Source: Dipteronia dyeriana
Lineage: Eukaryota; Streptophyta; Magnoliopsida; Sapindales; Sapindaceae
Direction of reading: 5' to 3'
Length of the DNA: 64,000 nucleotides
Assembly (NCBI GenBank): GCA_032871835.1
Contig: CM065301.1
Location: forward strand, 76,354,069 to 76,418,068
In this document: one piece after another, positions 45,661 to 56,387 of the stretch
Numbering within the stretch: the first letter of the stretch is position 1
How the letters are laid out: each line of letters opens with the position of its first letter
The notes under the pieces: model-generated
Told to the model about the DNA's origin: nothing
The model's database searches: none
What the model saw: the letters and a program-made list of their open reading frames with translations, nothing else
Position numbers and translations under genes: made by a program

Positions 45661-46894
45661 AAATTAAGAGAGAAGATGACCTTAAATAGGTATATAAATC
45701 GGTACGATCAAAGGGTTTTCTACGTAAAATCTTTGTTTTGCATACTTCATTATTATTTTCTGCTTCATAATATTATTACCATTCGTTTCTTCGAGGTTGG
45801 ACACGTGGTATTTTTTGTAAACCAAAATTCACCATCAACAAAACTATCATATGATATCTACAGTTGATGGATAATCTAAGATGATCACGATTACAATCTT
45901 GAAGCTCACTATGATGATCAACATACATTTTCCCATCTTCATTTCACATTGTCCCATGCTAAAAATTGGAGATTGCTTCTTACGATCTCAATTTCTATTT
46001 CAATTATATTTATTTCAACTTTGCCCTTATATTCATTCTTCATACAAATTAAATTCTTTTTAATTTTTTAACTAAACTCAATTAATTTATTATAACTTTT
46101 TATTCATAAATCTTATTACTATAAAAATTATACTATTACAAATATTTTATTGAGATCTTTCAACCGAGTATAATATTGACTATATTTAATTATTTTTTAT
46201 TTATTGCATATTTTATAATAAGTATTTTAATTCAATACAAATATTTTCAAATCATCAATTTTTATATGTAATGAACATTCAATATACTAATTAACTCTAA
46301 ATAATTTAGTAAAACAAAAGAACAACATTAACATCTTCAAATTAAAATATTACAACTGAAAAATAACAAAAAGATTTTTGAAGATTGGTGAACAAATTAG
46401 ATCACAACCATTAGATGTAAACATAGTTCGGAATGACTGATCTTAAGAAATACTGAAAAATTTTAGGTGTGAATCCATTATAAATGAGTAAATTATTATT
46501 TAAAATATTTATGAGAAAAAAAAATTATTTAAGAAAATTTGAAATATTATTTATAGAGTAAAATAATAATATTTTATTATTTGGATATTGTAAAATAGAG
46601 AATACTTTGAGTAATAAATTTAGTGAGATGAAATATTCCATTTTCAATTTCCAAAATGGAAAACAAAATTGGAAACTAATTGGATATGACCTAAGGTTAC
46701 TCTGGTTGCATTTGATTTTTTATCTGATGAATGAACACTACTGAATTGTACAAAACACTGAATAGTGACTGAAAACTGAAACCTGAAAAACATGTTTATT
46801 TTTTTTCACTGAAAATTGAATATAGGTGATAAGTTGTTTGTTTTTTAAGTTAGAAATATCTGAAAATAAATATTTTACATATGTACCCTTTTAA
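45661..46894. other. AT-rich intergenic DNA
   Basis: No supported genes, LTR ends or terminal inverted repeats. Short frames are random. Confidence 0.5.
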
Positions 46895-47100
46895 ATGTTA
46901 TTTGTTTTATATTTACATTTTAATATATTAAAAGACAACTATAGTAAGTAATTTAAACTATTATTTGTTATATATTTATATTTTTAATAAATTAAAAGAC
47001 AACAATTACAAATAATTTAAACAATTATTTGTTTAATATTAACATTTTATTTTATTTTATTAAAAGATAATATATAATAAGTAATTTAAATAGTTAAAAA
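46895..47100. repeat. Three degenerate tandem copies of about 65-70 bp
   Basis: ATTTGTTTTATATTTACATTTT, then TATTAAAAGACAAC and AAGTAATTTAAAC, recur three times directly before the CACTA element. Confidence 0.7.
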
Positions 47101-47111
47101 ACAGGTAATTT

Positions 47112-48751
47112 CACTACAAGAAAAAAGATGTTTTATAATAGTGAAAAACCGTCATAACAAGTTGTTCACGAAGGTTAAAAAACATCATTAATCTCAACCT
47201 CAAGAACAGTTTCTTGACGCTTTCAAAAGCATCATAATTTTATGACGTTTTAAAAGTATTATAATTTTATGACGTTTTAAAAGTATTATAATTTTATGAT
47301 GGCTATAGATTATCGTCAACGTGTTTTTTTATATATAAAATATATAATAAAAATCTTCATGAATTTAATTATCTGAAAAATAATTATTATTATTTTTATT
47401 ACATTTATAAATAGCAAATAAATATAATATAATATGATTGAAATTGTATATTACTGATATAAAAACATTCATAAACAAGAACTATCAGAACAATCTACAA
47501 TTTCATTTAAGCTCAACAGCAATTTCATTACATATATTCTTAAAGAACATAATTTTTGTTACATATTTCTTCTACTAACATATATGATATGAACTATTTT
47601 ATGTGTGCATCTCTATCCAAGGTATCAACATGTTCTCCTTTCAAGATATACAAATTAGTTGTTATCCTTTCAATATCTTTTCTTTTTGCTAGATGCAACC
47701 CAATTAATAAATCTGTAAAAGATGAATCAAGTTTTCGATTACAATATTTTCAAAATGACTATAAAATCAAGTAAACTAAAATAAATAAATATATAATATA
47801 TAGTATTTTTTTTCTTTTTTTAATATATTCATGATATAGTCTTGAAAAAAAATTGTTTATAAAAATAAAAAAAAAGAACTCACTCAAAAGATAACTCTTT
47901 GTCGAGATTCATGGCTTGTTGACGATTTGTATGGTGTGTGATGATGAAAATCCGTAGTTTTGAAGAGCGTGATGATGAAATCCGACAACTTTAGATGGTA
48001 TGGTGACAAATCCGACAGCTTTGGACGTCATGGCTACAAAATCTTGTGGCATTGACGAAGATGTTTGGAAACATAAAAAAGTAGTTATGAAGTTTCAAGT
48101 GCAAAACAGATTTTGGATAGAAATTGCATCATATAACAATGTGGAGCAAAAGAGTGGCTGTTGTGAAAAGATATAATAATTAGGGTTAGGTTTGTGATCT
48201 ATTTATATAAGAGAAAAGATCGTGTGGACTCATAAGTATGGTTCACATTATAACAACCAGTAAGGACATAACATGTGTCATTTTTTAGTAAATAATTGAC
48301 TTATATATAAAATCATATATTATTATATAAATAATCAAAATTCTGAATTGAAATCCACATAAATACTAATATTTTAAGATTATTTTTCAATAATTTTATT
48401 TTTATAAATATAGCATAAATACTAAATTTATTTTTCTTTCTTATTTTTAAATTATTAACAACGTAATATGATTTTAAATATTAAATTTTCTTGATGGTTT
48501 ATAAATATTAATTATTCTTGATGGTTCTTAAATATCGACCTCTCTTGACGGTTTTAAAACGTTAACCGTAATTGAATGGTTTTTTAAAACCATCAACATT
48601 GAATGATGTTATCTACGAGTGTCATTAAGTCTTGATGCTTTTTAAAGACTATCATATTCTTATGATGGTTTTTAAAAACCATCAACGAGGATTGATAGTT
48701 GAAAATAAATGTCATGAATAAGTGTCATAAAACTTCATATTTTTAGTAGTG
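47112..48751. mobile_element. Non-autonomous CACTA (En/Spm) element, 1.64 kb
   Basis: The left end is CACTACAAGAAAAAAG and the right end TTTTTAGTAGTG, with TTT on both sides as a possible 3-bp duplication. Subterminal regions contain repeated motifs built on TATGACGTTTTAAAAG (left) and ATGGTTTTTAAAAACCATCA (right), as CACTA transposases need. No transposase frame is present, so it would depend on a partner element. Confidence 0.8.
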
Positions 48752-49440
48752 TTTTTTTTTTTAAATATATATATTTCAAACACTTATAGTTTGAGGTGCT
48801 CACTTTAGTTTTGCTGCATGGAACTTTATTAATTTTAATGATGGGTCTAATCCCAAATTGTACAACTAAAAGAAATATCAAACTTTAAATTAAAATTAAT
48901 AAAACTAATCAAATTAAGAAAAAACAATCCTTAACAAAATAAAGCTAGAATGTTGGATTCCAATGGAGTTATTATGAGTCCTGAAATAACTAGGTTTTAT
49001 AGCTGTTAATTTTTTTTCTAACACTAATGCTAGATAATCCAAAAATTTAGTTCAAAAACCAACTCAAATGATGTGATAAAGTGATTTGTCCTTGTCATAT
49101 CATTCATCACATCATCATATGATTTGTGTGGTGATGACAACTTATTTACCACACATCATTTAGTTTGAATTTTGGATCGCATAGTATTACTCTTTTTTAA
49201 AGGTGAGAAGAAAAAAAATATTAATATGGTTAGGGTCATAAGAGAATGAAAAACTAGAATGTATTTTGTTTGAAATGATGGTTTTGGGAATACAAAATTG
49301 CTATTAATTTAAATTGTCTTTATTCAAATGAAAAGTGGAAAATTTTTAGTTCCATTAAAAAGTAATTTTAAGAGTTATTTAAGTGATTTTATCACTTGAA
49401 AAAAACAACAACTTAATGGAACATGTTAAGTATAACAACT
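48752..49440. other. AT-rich DNA left of element D
   Basis: No genes or repeats recognised. The homology of the D LTR pair stops at about 49445, so this stretch is either flanking DNA or a replaced part of the LTR. Confidence 0.45.
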
Positions 49441-49444
49441 ATTA

Positions 49445-49770
49445 TGGTTCTATATACATATAAATAGACACATAATCTCATTGCATATAACGATGACAAC
49501 ACACAGAAAAGGGGGGGGGGAGAGAGAGAGAGAGAGAGATACGTAAGAAAAGACAAGAACATAGTGTGTAATAGTTTCATCATAGTGAATTCTTCTCGCC
49601 GTCACCGACAACCATGGATGTTTCCCCACCTTGGGGTTTTACCACGTAAATTTGTGTTTGCATACTTTGCCCATTTTTTCTACTTTTTTTTTTCATAACA
49701 TCCTTAACAATTGACAATAACTTGTTAGACACATGATCGACTTTATGTGATCCAAAAATCACTGTCAACA
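49445..49770 (+). repeat. Element D 5' LTR, right part only
   Basis: CATATAAATAGACA, GTGAATTCTTCT and TTTGCATACTTTGCCCATTT match 63600-63884. The end is ACTGTCAACA. Left of 49445 the match is lost. It contains a run of ten G followed by AG repeats (about 49510-49540), longer than in the 3' LTR. Confidence 0.8.
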
Positions 49771-49792
49771 ATTGGCGCTAAAAGGAGGGGGT
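49771..49792 (+). other. Element D primer-binding site
   Basis: ATTGGCGCTAAAAGGAGGGG directly follows the LTR end, almost identical to that of element B. Confidence 0.75.
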
Positions 49793-49846
49793 TTATGTGA
49801 ATTAACTTTTGCTAAGTTAACCTCGAAAGACTTGTGAAGCAGTAAC

Positions 49847-50383
49847 ATGGCGGACAATAGAGATGGAAGCCAGTCTCCGAATGATTCTGACACCCTGCGT
49901 GCTGGTGATAACTCTAACCCAATAAATGCCAACAATGATAGAGGAAGCTTGCCCTCCGTTACTCTAACCTCAACTGGTCAAGCTCCGATAATCTCCACAA
50001 ATGCTCCCCTAGGGATTTCCCTAGACGTATTTCAGCAAGTCCAAGAGTCCATACAGAGGGTCATTGAAGACGCAGTTAGACAGGAAATCAATATAACAGC
50101 AACCGCCAATCTGACCGTACCATATCAATTATCTACACGTATGGTGGCTCGAGACCCAAGTTACGTTCTGAGATAATGGACGTGACCCCAGGCATGCCTC
50201 GTAAAACTAGTAGAGAAAGAGCGGATCATCGTGGAACGGGGGAACACTCCTAAAAGGGAGATGAAAGAATTAGCAGACGGGGTAGGTGTGATCGGTATCA
50301 AGCGGACTTTGAGCCATAATAAATCTGTATAAATGTTCTTAGGCAGGATCAATTTAGCTTATCAGATGATAGCGACTGACCAC
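49847..50383 (+). pseudogene. Element D gag, N-terminal part
   Basis: ATG at 49847 gives ADNRDGSQSPNDSDTL, an unstructured Ser/Asn-rich start, with LDVFQQVQESIQRVIEDAV near residue 70, and a stop at 50174. The position 77 bases after the primer site matches gag in B and C. The following 200 bases lead to the insertion of element E at 50384. Confidence 0.65.
50379..50383. repeat. Target-site duplication of element E, left (ACCAC)
   Basis: ACCAC occurs here and at 60401-60405, flanking the two LTRs exactly. Confidence 0.9.
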
Positions 50384-51701
50384 TAACACGTCCTAAAGAA
50401 ATGTTCATACTCCCAAGTATAAGAGTGTCAAAGTAATAAATTAACTAGTAAGACCGGGTCGAACCACATGGAGGTTGTTCACTTGTCCTTGTAGAATAAT
50501 TATCTAGATTAATTACTAAGCTTGTTATAAAATGTAAATCAATTAAAATTAAAACTGGGGTTAAGGGATCCACTGTTGGTAATTCGAATATGATCCAATT
50601 ATTAATATTTAGTCCAGATTAAAGGGTGAAATTTTCACTCCCTTGTCCACTTCACTGATAGATATGGTGTAAAGTACCTGACAACATTTGTCCGTCCACA
50701 GTGAGTCAAGACTCCACAAAGATCAGTGAGGATAAACCACTCTCTGATATATATGGGTAAAAGTACTCACTGTGCTAGACAATATATGTCTGTCTACAGT
50801 GAGACAAAAACTCTATAAAGATCAGAGGGGAGAAAGCAAAAAAATAATAAACTTACCGTAATTGGATCATATTTTCCATACCAACAATATTACATTTGAC
50901 CTCAACTGTATAAAATTAGCCAGACATAATTTAACTAGAAAATAGCTATTTTATTTAAATTGAGAATTTGAGAACAAAAGAGAGAGAATTTCACAAATCT
51001 AATATCAGATTTGGATTCAGAATATGCAAATTAGGGGGGAGAAGTCCCCTATTTATACAAAATACGGATGAAAATTGACCGTCGGATGAATTTAGAATGG
51101 AGTATCTAGATTTTGCCACGTCATCAGTGAATAGTGAACAGTAAACGCATCCGTGAAAATCAATAGTGAACAGTGCACCGGCTTCTAGAATATGATTATC
51201 TGCAGCAGGTGTACGGTGCCCTCACAATTTATGTCAATAGAAATGTGTCGCGTCATCGGTCAATAATCTTCTAGAAAGTCAACTATGAACAGTGCACCGA
51301 CTTCTAGAATGTGATTCTCTGCAGTCACGTGTATGGTGCACTCATAGTTTGGGCCAATAAGAATGTGCCACATCATCAGGAACATTGAAAGTCAACTGTA
51401 AACAGTGAAAGTCAATTGTGAATAGTGAATAGTCAAAATTACAAAAATGTCCTTCGTGGCCTAACTAAGGTTTTTGACGTTCTAAACTTGAAAACGATGT
51501 TTGTTTTACCATTTAACTTCTTCATAATTCTAAATTGATCGAATTACCTCTGAAATATAAAAAAAAATACACTTATTACTACACAACACATTTATTTAAG
51601 CGAGCGAACGAAATTATGTCTAGATTAGGGAATTAATCATATTGGAAGTGTAAAGTGATGGTATTATCCCTTAGTAAACATACACTTTTCCGTGTTAATC
51701 A
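50384..51701 (-). repeat. Element E 3' LTR (1318 bp)
   Basis: It begins TAACACGTCC (the usual TG start is TA here) and ends GTGTTAATCA, and matches 58986-60400. It contains two internal near-duplications: a block around ACTGATAGATATGG (about 50655-50830) and one around GTGCACCG(G/A)CTTCTAGAAT (about 51170-51380). Confidence 0.93.
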
Positions 51702-51712
51702 CACCCCTCAAC
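51702..51712 (-). other. Element E polypurine tract
   Basis: The minus strand reads TTGAGGGGTG directly before the 3' LTR start TGATTAACAC. Confidence 0.75.
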
Positions 51713-52919
51713 TAGCTTATTGTTAGTCCCTGGCAATTAAAGCGGAAATAGTTAAAACTCAAATTCAAATCTCTAAACTACCAAATAGACAAACTCTCTT
51801 ATACTTCTTTTCTCACATTTTGACAACCAGTCATCAATCGAGTTATCAATCAAACTTTCTTATGCTTAATAAAGATCAACACGATAACTATAAGATTCAA
51901 TTGACATCAAACAATATTTTCATTCTGAAATCTCATCAGGGCTTTTTCCTTAGGCAACAGTTTTATTCTTTTTTTTTTTTGGTTTTTTTTTAATATAACG
52001 AAATTGGAAACAAACATTTCATCTTTAATCCATGTAGCGAGTTTTAGGCCAATGACTTCCAAACCAGTTGGCTTTAGGGCATTAAGTGTTAAAACACTCC
52101 TACGGACTTAATTACTCGGATTGCATATGTTTTTTTTAGTACAATTCCCTTAAGCTTTCTCTTTAACCCGTGTAATAAGCTTTGGGTCAATGATTCCCAA
52201 ACCAGTTGGTCTTAAGGCATTAGGTGTTAAAGCACCCCTCGGACTTAATTGCTCGAGTTAAAGAAGCTACGAAACTGTACTTTATTTTTATCCAGACTCC
52301 ACCGTTTTGCTCAAACACTCTATGCTTACTGAGGCATGAGACCCGGCTACTAAGTAAGAGTTTTGGTCAAAACACACAAATTTATTATTATTATTATTAC
52401 TATATATTTTTTGAAACAAGACCACTGTCTTCGGTTGTTACCCTTGAATGATGTTTAAGGACTAAATCTCGTAAAATCTCAACTTACTGTACATAATCAC
52501 GTGTCAATGTGCATGTGTGTCCAGAATAGTTCAAAAAAATTCTCAAGATGACTTAATGAACAAAAGGATTAGTCAATGATATTACAATGAGAGTTTATAA
52601 ATTTGAATAGTCAGAAGAGAGGAAAAAAAATACATCAGAACTACAAAGATGCGTCTTAGAAGTATCTAAAAGATCTCCTTACTCTGCCATCTTTACAAAA
52701 AAAAAATGACCAGAAGTTAGTTTTTTTTTAAAAAAAAAAGTTATTGAACCAATTATCCCCTCCCCCAAACCAGAACGAGACATTATCCCCAATGTCTTTA
52801 GAAAGAGTTAAGATTTAGAAGATATCACCTGAACAACTTGAAAGACAACAAAATCCTGCAAAACGACAAAAGAAATACAAAATAAAGGAAAATAAAATGC
52901 ATAAAAACCATGGGACAAT
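51713..52919 (-). other. Element E 3' untranslated region
   Basis: Non-coding. Two imperfect copies of AATGA(C/T)T(T/C)CCAAACCAGTTGG plus GGCATTA(A/G)(G)TGTTAAA (about 52030-52130 and 52170-52260) and, on the minus strand, GACATTGGGGATAATGTCT and GGTTTGGGGGAGGGG near 52755-52795 are texts typical of plant retroelement 3' regions. They show that retroelement sequence continues on the far side of the LOG copy. Confidence 0.7.
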
Positions 52920-53654
52920 CACAAACTGAGATTCAGATCAATTCTGTGTTTCTTGTTCTCTTCATCAATGGACCAATCAATTTTGGAGGTTGAAGGATCT
53001 GACTCATAATTGAAAATTGAAAGCTTGTAACTGGCCAATCAGCTCATGAGGACTTGAAGCAGAGATAAATATTTTTCGGATTGAAGGTGGAATGTAATAA
53101 TTAAGAAAATCATCATAAAATTTATTAACACTCAATAAACCGATGGGTTTCTCATGGATGTGTAGTTGTGCCCAGGATGCCATTGTAAAGATTTCTTCTA
53201 CGGTTTCAAAACCACCTGGCAAAGCTATAAACGCATCAGCATGATGTAACGTAGCAGTCAATCTTTCAGGCATACCTGAAACAACTAGCTCTTCGCCGTT
53301 TGTCTTTCTGATGATGTCTGCTACGGCCATAGGTTTTGGCACAATTCCCAGAATTTGACTACCTCCGTCTTGTGCAGCTCGTGAAACACACCCCATTAAT
53401 CCCAAGTTACCTCCTCCATACACTAGGTGTATTTTTCGCTCAGCCAAAACCTTACCAAGATGAGTTACAACATCAACAAACTCTCTATATTTCCCATAAT
53501 TGGTGCCACCAAACACACGAATGTTTGTGAATCGTTTAGTTGAAGGTGACACCGGTAATGCACTCTCTAAAATTTTCTTTTGAATGTTTATGAGTGCTTG
53601 AAGCAAAAAGGAAAACAAATGCTTGTATTTATAGGTCCCGAAAAGGTAACACAA
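52917..53654 (-). pseudogene. Intronless LOG-family cytokinin riboside 5'-monophosphate phosphoribohydrolase copy inside element E
   Basis: LOG enzymes release active cytokinin bases from their nucleotide forms. The 216-codon frame (53654-53004) aligns along the whole family: IRVFGGTNYGKYREFVDVV at 45-63, LVYGGGNLGLMGCVSRAAQD at 77-96, ADAFIALPGG at 139-148, SWAQLHIHEKPIGLL at 160-174. The hallmark PGGxGTxxE reads PGGFETVEE, and the usual RK pair near 131 is RL. About nine residues seem missing after FLNY. A 1-base frameshift near 53010 cuts off a tail still readable to 52917 (DPSTSKIDWSIDEENKK). Residues 1-28 look non-homologous; the ancestral start is probably near 53570, now TTA. Plant LOG genes usually have several introns; none is here. 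It is probably inactive. Confidence 0.88.
53626..53633 (-). promoter_or_regulatory. Possible TATA box upstream of the LOG copy
   Basis: The minus strand reads CCTATAAATACAAG about 60 bases before the presumed ancestral LOG start, followed by a short A-rich leader-like stretch. It may be a promoter brought in with the gene, or chance in AT-rich DNA. Confidence 0.4.
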
Positions 53655-54407
53655 TAATACACCTATATGTATAGGGCGACGTATTTGTCAATGATATTAG
53701 ATCCAAATGGTTCAAAAATCAAAAGTAAACAACAATAATTGATATTAAATGTGGAAGGAAAAAGATAATAAAAACAAAAGGATATTTACTGGTAGTTGTG
53801 ATTGTGGCTCATATCTTCCTCTGGTTTTACATCCAAAAACAGCTTCAACGCCCTCTATGGGTCGAGGATACGCTTCCCATCCAATTTTCTTATAAATTGG
53901 CAAACAGGGTCTTTTAAAGTCAGATTTCCAAGACTATATTGTGCATGTTCTTTTTGAAATTGTGGTCATAATCGGTCAATTGCCATTTGCATATATCTAC
54001 TAGGATGTGCATCAAAAGTCGTTAGGATATTATCCAATGACTCCCTAGGCAAACCATGCCTAATGAATAAAATTTTATCTTCCGATTATTAGACACCATT
54101 TCTAAAGAAAGACAACGTGTGTTGCAAGTTGTACGTGCACATTTGTGACAAGTAACCCATAACTTCTTAGCTCTTCATTTTTTTTTGCAAGGTTACTTCT
54201 TCCAAAACCAGGCATGTAAGATATAAATGAATCAGCAGACTCACCTGCTAGACGTACCTTAGCTTCGATCAACCGGTGAATTTCAACAGGGATTTTGTTT
54301 ATCATCAGTAAGCGTAATCTTTCAGAACGTGTTTTGTAAATCTTTTTCAGAGTATTTTGGGGCAACAATGGAAAATGTTTTCGTAGGTTTGTGAAAATTT
54401 CGTCCAT
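53655..54407 (-). pseudogene. Unidentified ORF between integrase and LOG in element E
   Basis: The frame 54407-54102 begins MDEIFTNLRKHFPLLPQNTL and contains LMINKIPVEIHRLIEAKVRL and SYMPGFGRSNLAKK. After a break the reading continues with FIRHGLPRESLDNIL, FDAHPSRYMQMAIDRL and LTLKDPVCQFIRKLDGK to a stop near 53792, interrupted by two stops. I do not recognise the family. It has no membrane segment or signal peptide, so it does not look like an envelope protein. It lies after a possible intron (54630-54543). Confidence 0.5.
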
Positions 54408-54542
54408 GCCTTGTTTTGGGGATCAGTTATTTGGGAAACTAAATTAAACCGACTTGAATTGTCACGGAGTACCGTTATCCGCCACTTAACTGGGGCTATA
54501 TAGCAAAACACACGAAGCAAAAACTGAACCTAGAAATTAATC

Positions 54543-54630
54543 CTGTAAAAATTCAAAACGTAAAAGCGAACAAAAAAAAAAATAATTGCAAACACAAATA
54601 AAGTCAAAAGCAAAAGATTTTTTTACTTAC
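54543..54630 (-). other. Possible 88-nt intron between pol and downstream ORFs of element E
   Basis: On the minus strand AAAG|GTAAGT at 54630 is a strong donor and TTTTTACAG|GA ending at 54543 a good acceptor, with a T-rich stretch before it. Splicing here would lead from the end of pol to the unidentified ORF, much as envelope-like ORFs are reached in some plant elements. Inferred from sequence only. Confidence 0.4.
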
Positions 54631-54667
54631 CTTTGTAACAAGGGTCAGAAAGGACGGCATAGTCTTT

Positions 54668-55713
54668 TTAAAAATCTGTATTTTCTATGAATGGTTTCAC
54701 ACGTTGTCCATTGACATTAAACACGTTACCATTCCTAGGATTCTCAATGTCAAGGGCACCATATGGATACACGTGTTTCAAAACAAATGGACCACTCCAT
54801 TTTGATTTCAATTTGCTAGGAAATAAATGAAGTCGAGAATTATAAAGCAAAATCTTTTGACCAATTTCAAATAATCTTCTTAAAATTCATCTGTCATGAA
54901 AGGTTTTAGATTTTTCTTTAAGAATTTTTGTATTTTCATATACATCATTTCTTAATTCTTCAAGTTTATTTATTTGCAACTTGCGCAATTCACCAACATC
55001 ATTTAGGTTATAATTGAAAGCTTTAATAGCTCAATATGCTTTTTTCTCAAGTTCAACAGGGTAAGTGGTAAGGTTTTCCATAAACTAAACGATATGGAGA
55101 CATACCCAAAAATGTTTTGAATGCAGTGCGGTAAGCCCAAAGTGCATCATTTAGTCTACGAGACCAATCTTTTCGATCAGGGTTAACCGTTTTCTACAAG
55201 ACATGTTTTATCTCCCTATTTGCTAACTCAACTTGACCACTTGTTTGAGGGTGGTATGGTGTGGCAATTTTGTGTGTGACTCTATATATTTTCATTAAAG
55301 ACTCAAAAGGTTTGTTACAAAAGTGTTTGCCTCCATCACTGATAATGGCTCGAGAGATTCCAAATCGACTTAAAAGATTTTCCTTTAAAAATTTAATCAC
55401 TGTTTTGTGATCATTATTTCGACAAGGAATTGCCTCAACCCATTTTTACACATAATCAACGACAACCAAAATGTACAAAAAATCCAAATGACGGTGGAAA
55501 TGGATCCATAAAATCAATTCTCTAACAATCAAATATTTCAATGACAAGAATGGGGTTTAAAGGCATCATGTTTCGCTTTGAAATATATCCTAACTTTTGA
55601 CAATTTTCACAGGTTTTATGGAATGTATGTGCGCCTTTAAACAAGGTGGGCCAATAAAATCCACATTGTAAGATTTTCGCAGCCATTTTTTTTATGAAAA
55701 ATGACAACCACAT
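54668..55713 (-). pseudogene. Element E integrase core and C-terminal part
   Basis: The frame 55713-55522 gives KKMAAKILQCGFYWPTLFKG, THKTC-type zinc ligands in FHKTCENCQKLGYISKRN, and MPLNPILVIEIF. The frame 55400-55194 holds IISDGGKHFCNKPFESLM (second catalytic Asp; the usual Asn is Gly) and HPQTSGQVELANREIKHVL (Glu). The frame 54850-54668 gives [20 protein letters not shown] and [20 protein letters not shown], the C-terminal domain typical of Athila integrases. Stops separate the pieces. Confidence 0.88.
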
Positions 55714-56387
55714 GCTTCAGAATGACAAAATTCAATGACAGTACTTACCTTATTGCCTGGAATACACCGTCGAACAATTTGATCAGGATAATACTTGAAT
55801 AAGTACGGGTGATCCCAATAAAAACGTTTTACCTCGGTCAAAAAATTCTTTTTGTCCTGTGCATTCCAATCGAGTGGCATCATTCTTTCTTGCTCTTCTA
55901 TGAGGTTAGAAGAGATTACCACAGGGTAGGTCTGCTCATCTCCAAGGTACGCATATTTGAGTCCCTCTGGTAAGGGTTTCAAATCCAACTGAGGTGCTTT
56001 TTCTTTTGGCTCGTCATCTTTCTGTTTCAATTCTTCAAAATCTAAAGTGTCTCTTTCTTCTTCGGCAACCTGCAAACAATTATCAAGATGTGAATACATG
56101 CATGACTCAAGTGAATTGATCAAACAAACTTCAAATGAGTTAAAAAAATCATTTTGAACATGATCTTCAACAATGGTTTCAATAATGTCTACATCTTCAT
56201 CTTCATTTTCATCATCAAATGGTTCCTTAGACATATTGAAAAAATTAAGCTTAATTTCCATATTTCCAAAAGACATGTTCATTATTCCATGCCTGCAATT
56301 AATCAAGGCATTTGCAGTAGCTAAAAATGGACGACCCAATATAACAGGAATTGATTTGTGCTTATTAACAACATGTTGTGTTTTCAA
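55692..56387 (-). pseudogene. Element E protease C-terminus fused to integrase N-terminus (RT and RNase H deleted)
   Basis: One 231-codon frame starts with the protease end ILGRPFLATANALINCRHGI and an acidic linker, then LDLKPLPEGLKYAYLGDEQT and SSNLIEEQE, which in Athila elements precedes RT. It passes straight into MMPLDWNAQDKKNFLTEVKR, YLFKYYPDQIVRRCIPGNKV and FCHSEACG, the zinc-binding start of integrase. No RT or RNase H motif lies between. The junction is near 55870 and keeps the frame. Several hundred codons are missing. Confidence 0.9.

Noticed and set aside
46690..46860. Possible hAT-type MITE end (GGTTGCATTTGATTTTT)
   Set aside because: Only one end is seen; no inverted partner or 8-bp duplication could be found.
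53004..53654. LOG as an ordinary host gene between two elements
   Set aside because: It is enclosed by the LTR pair and perfect target duplication of E, with retroelement untranslated sequence on its far side.
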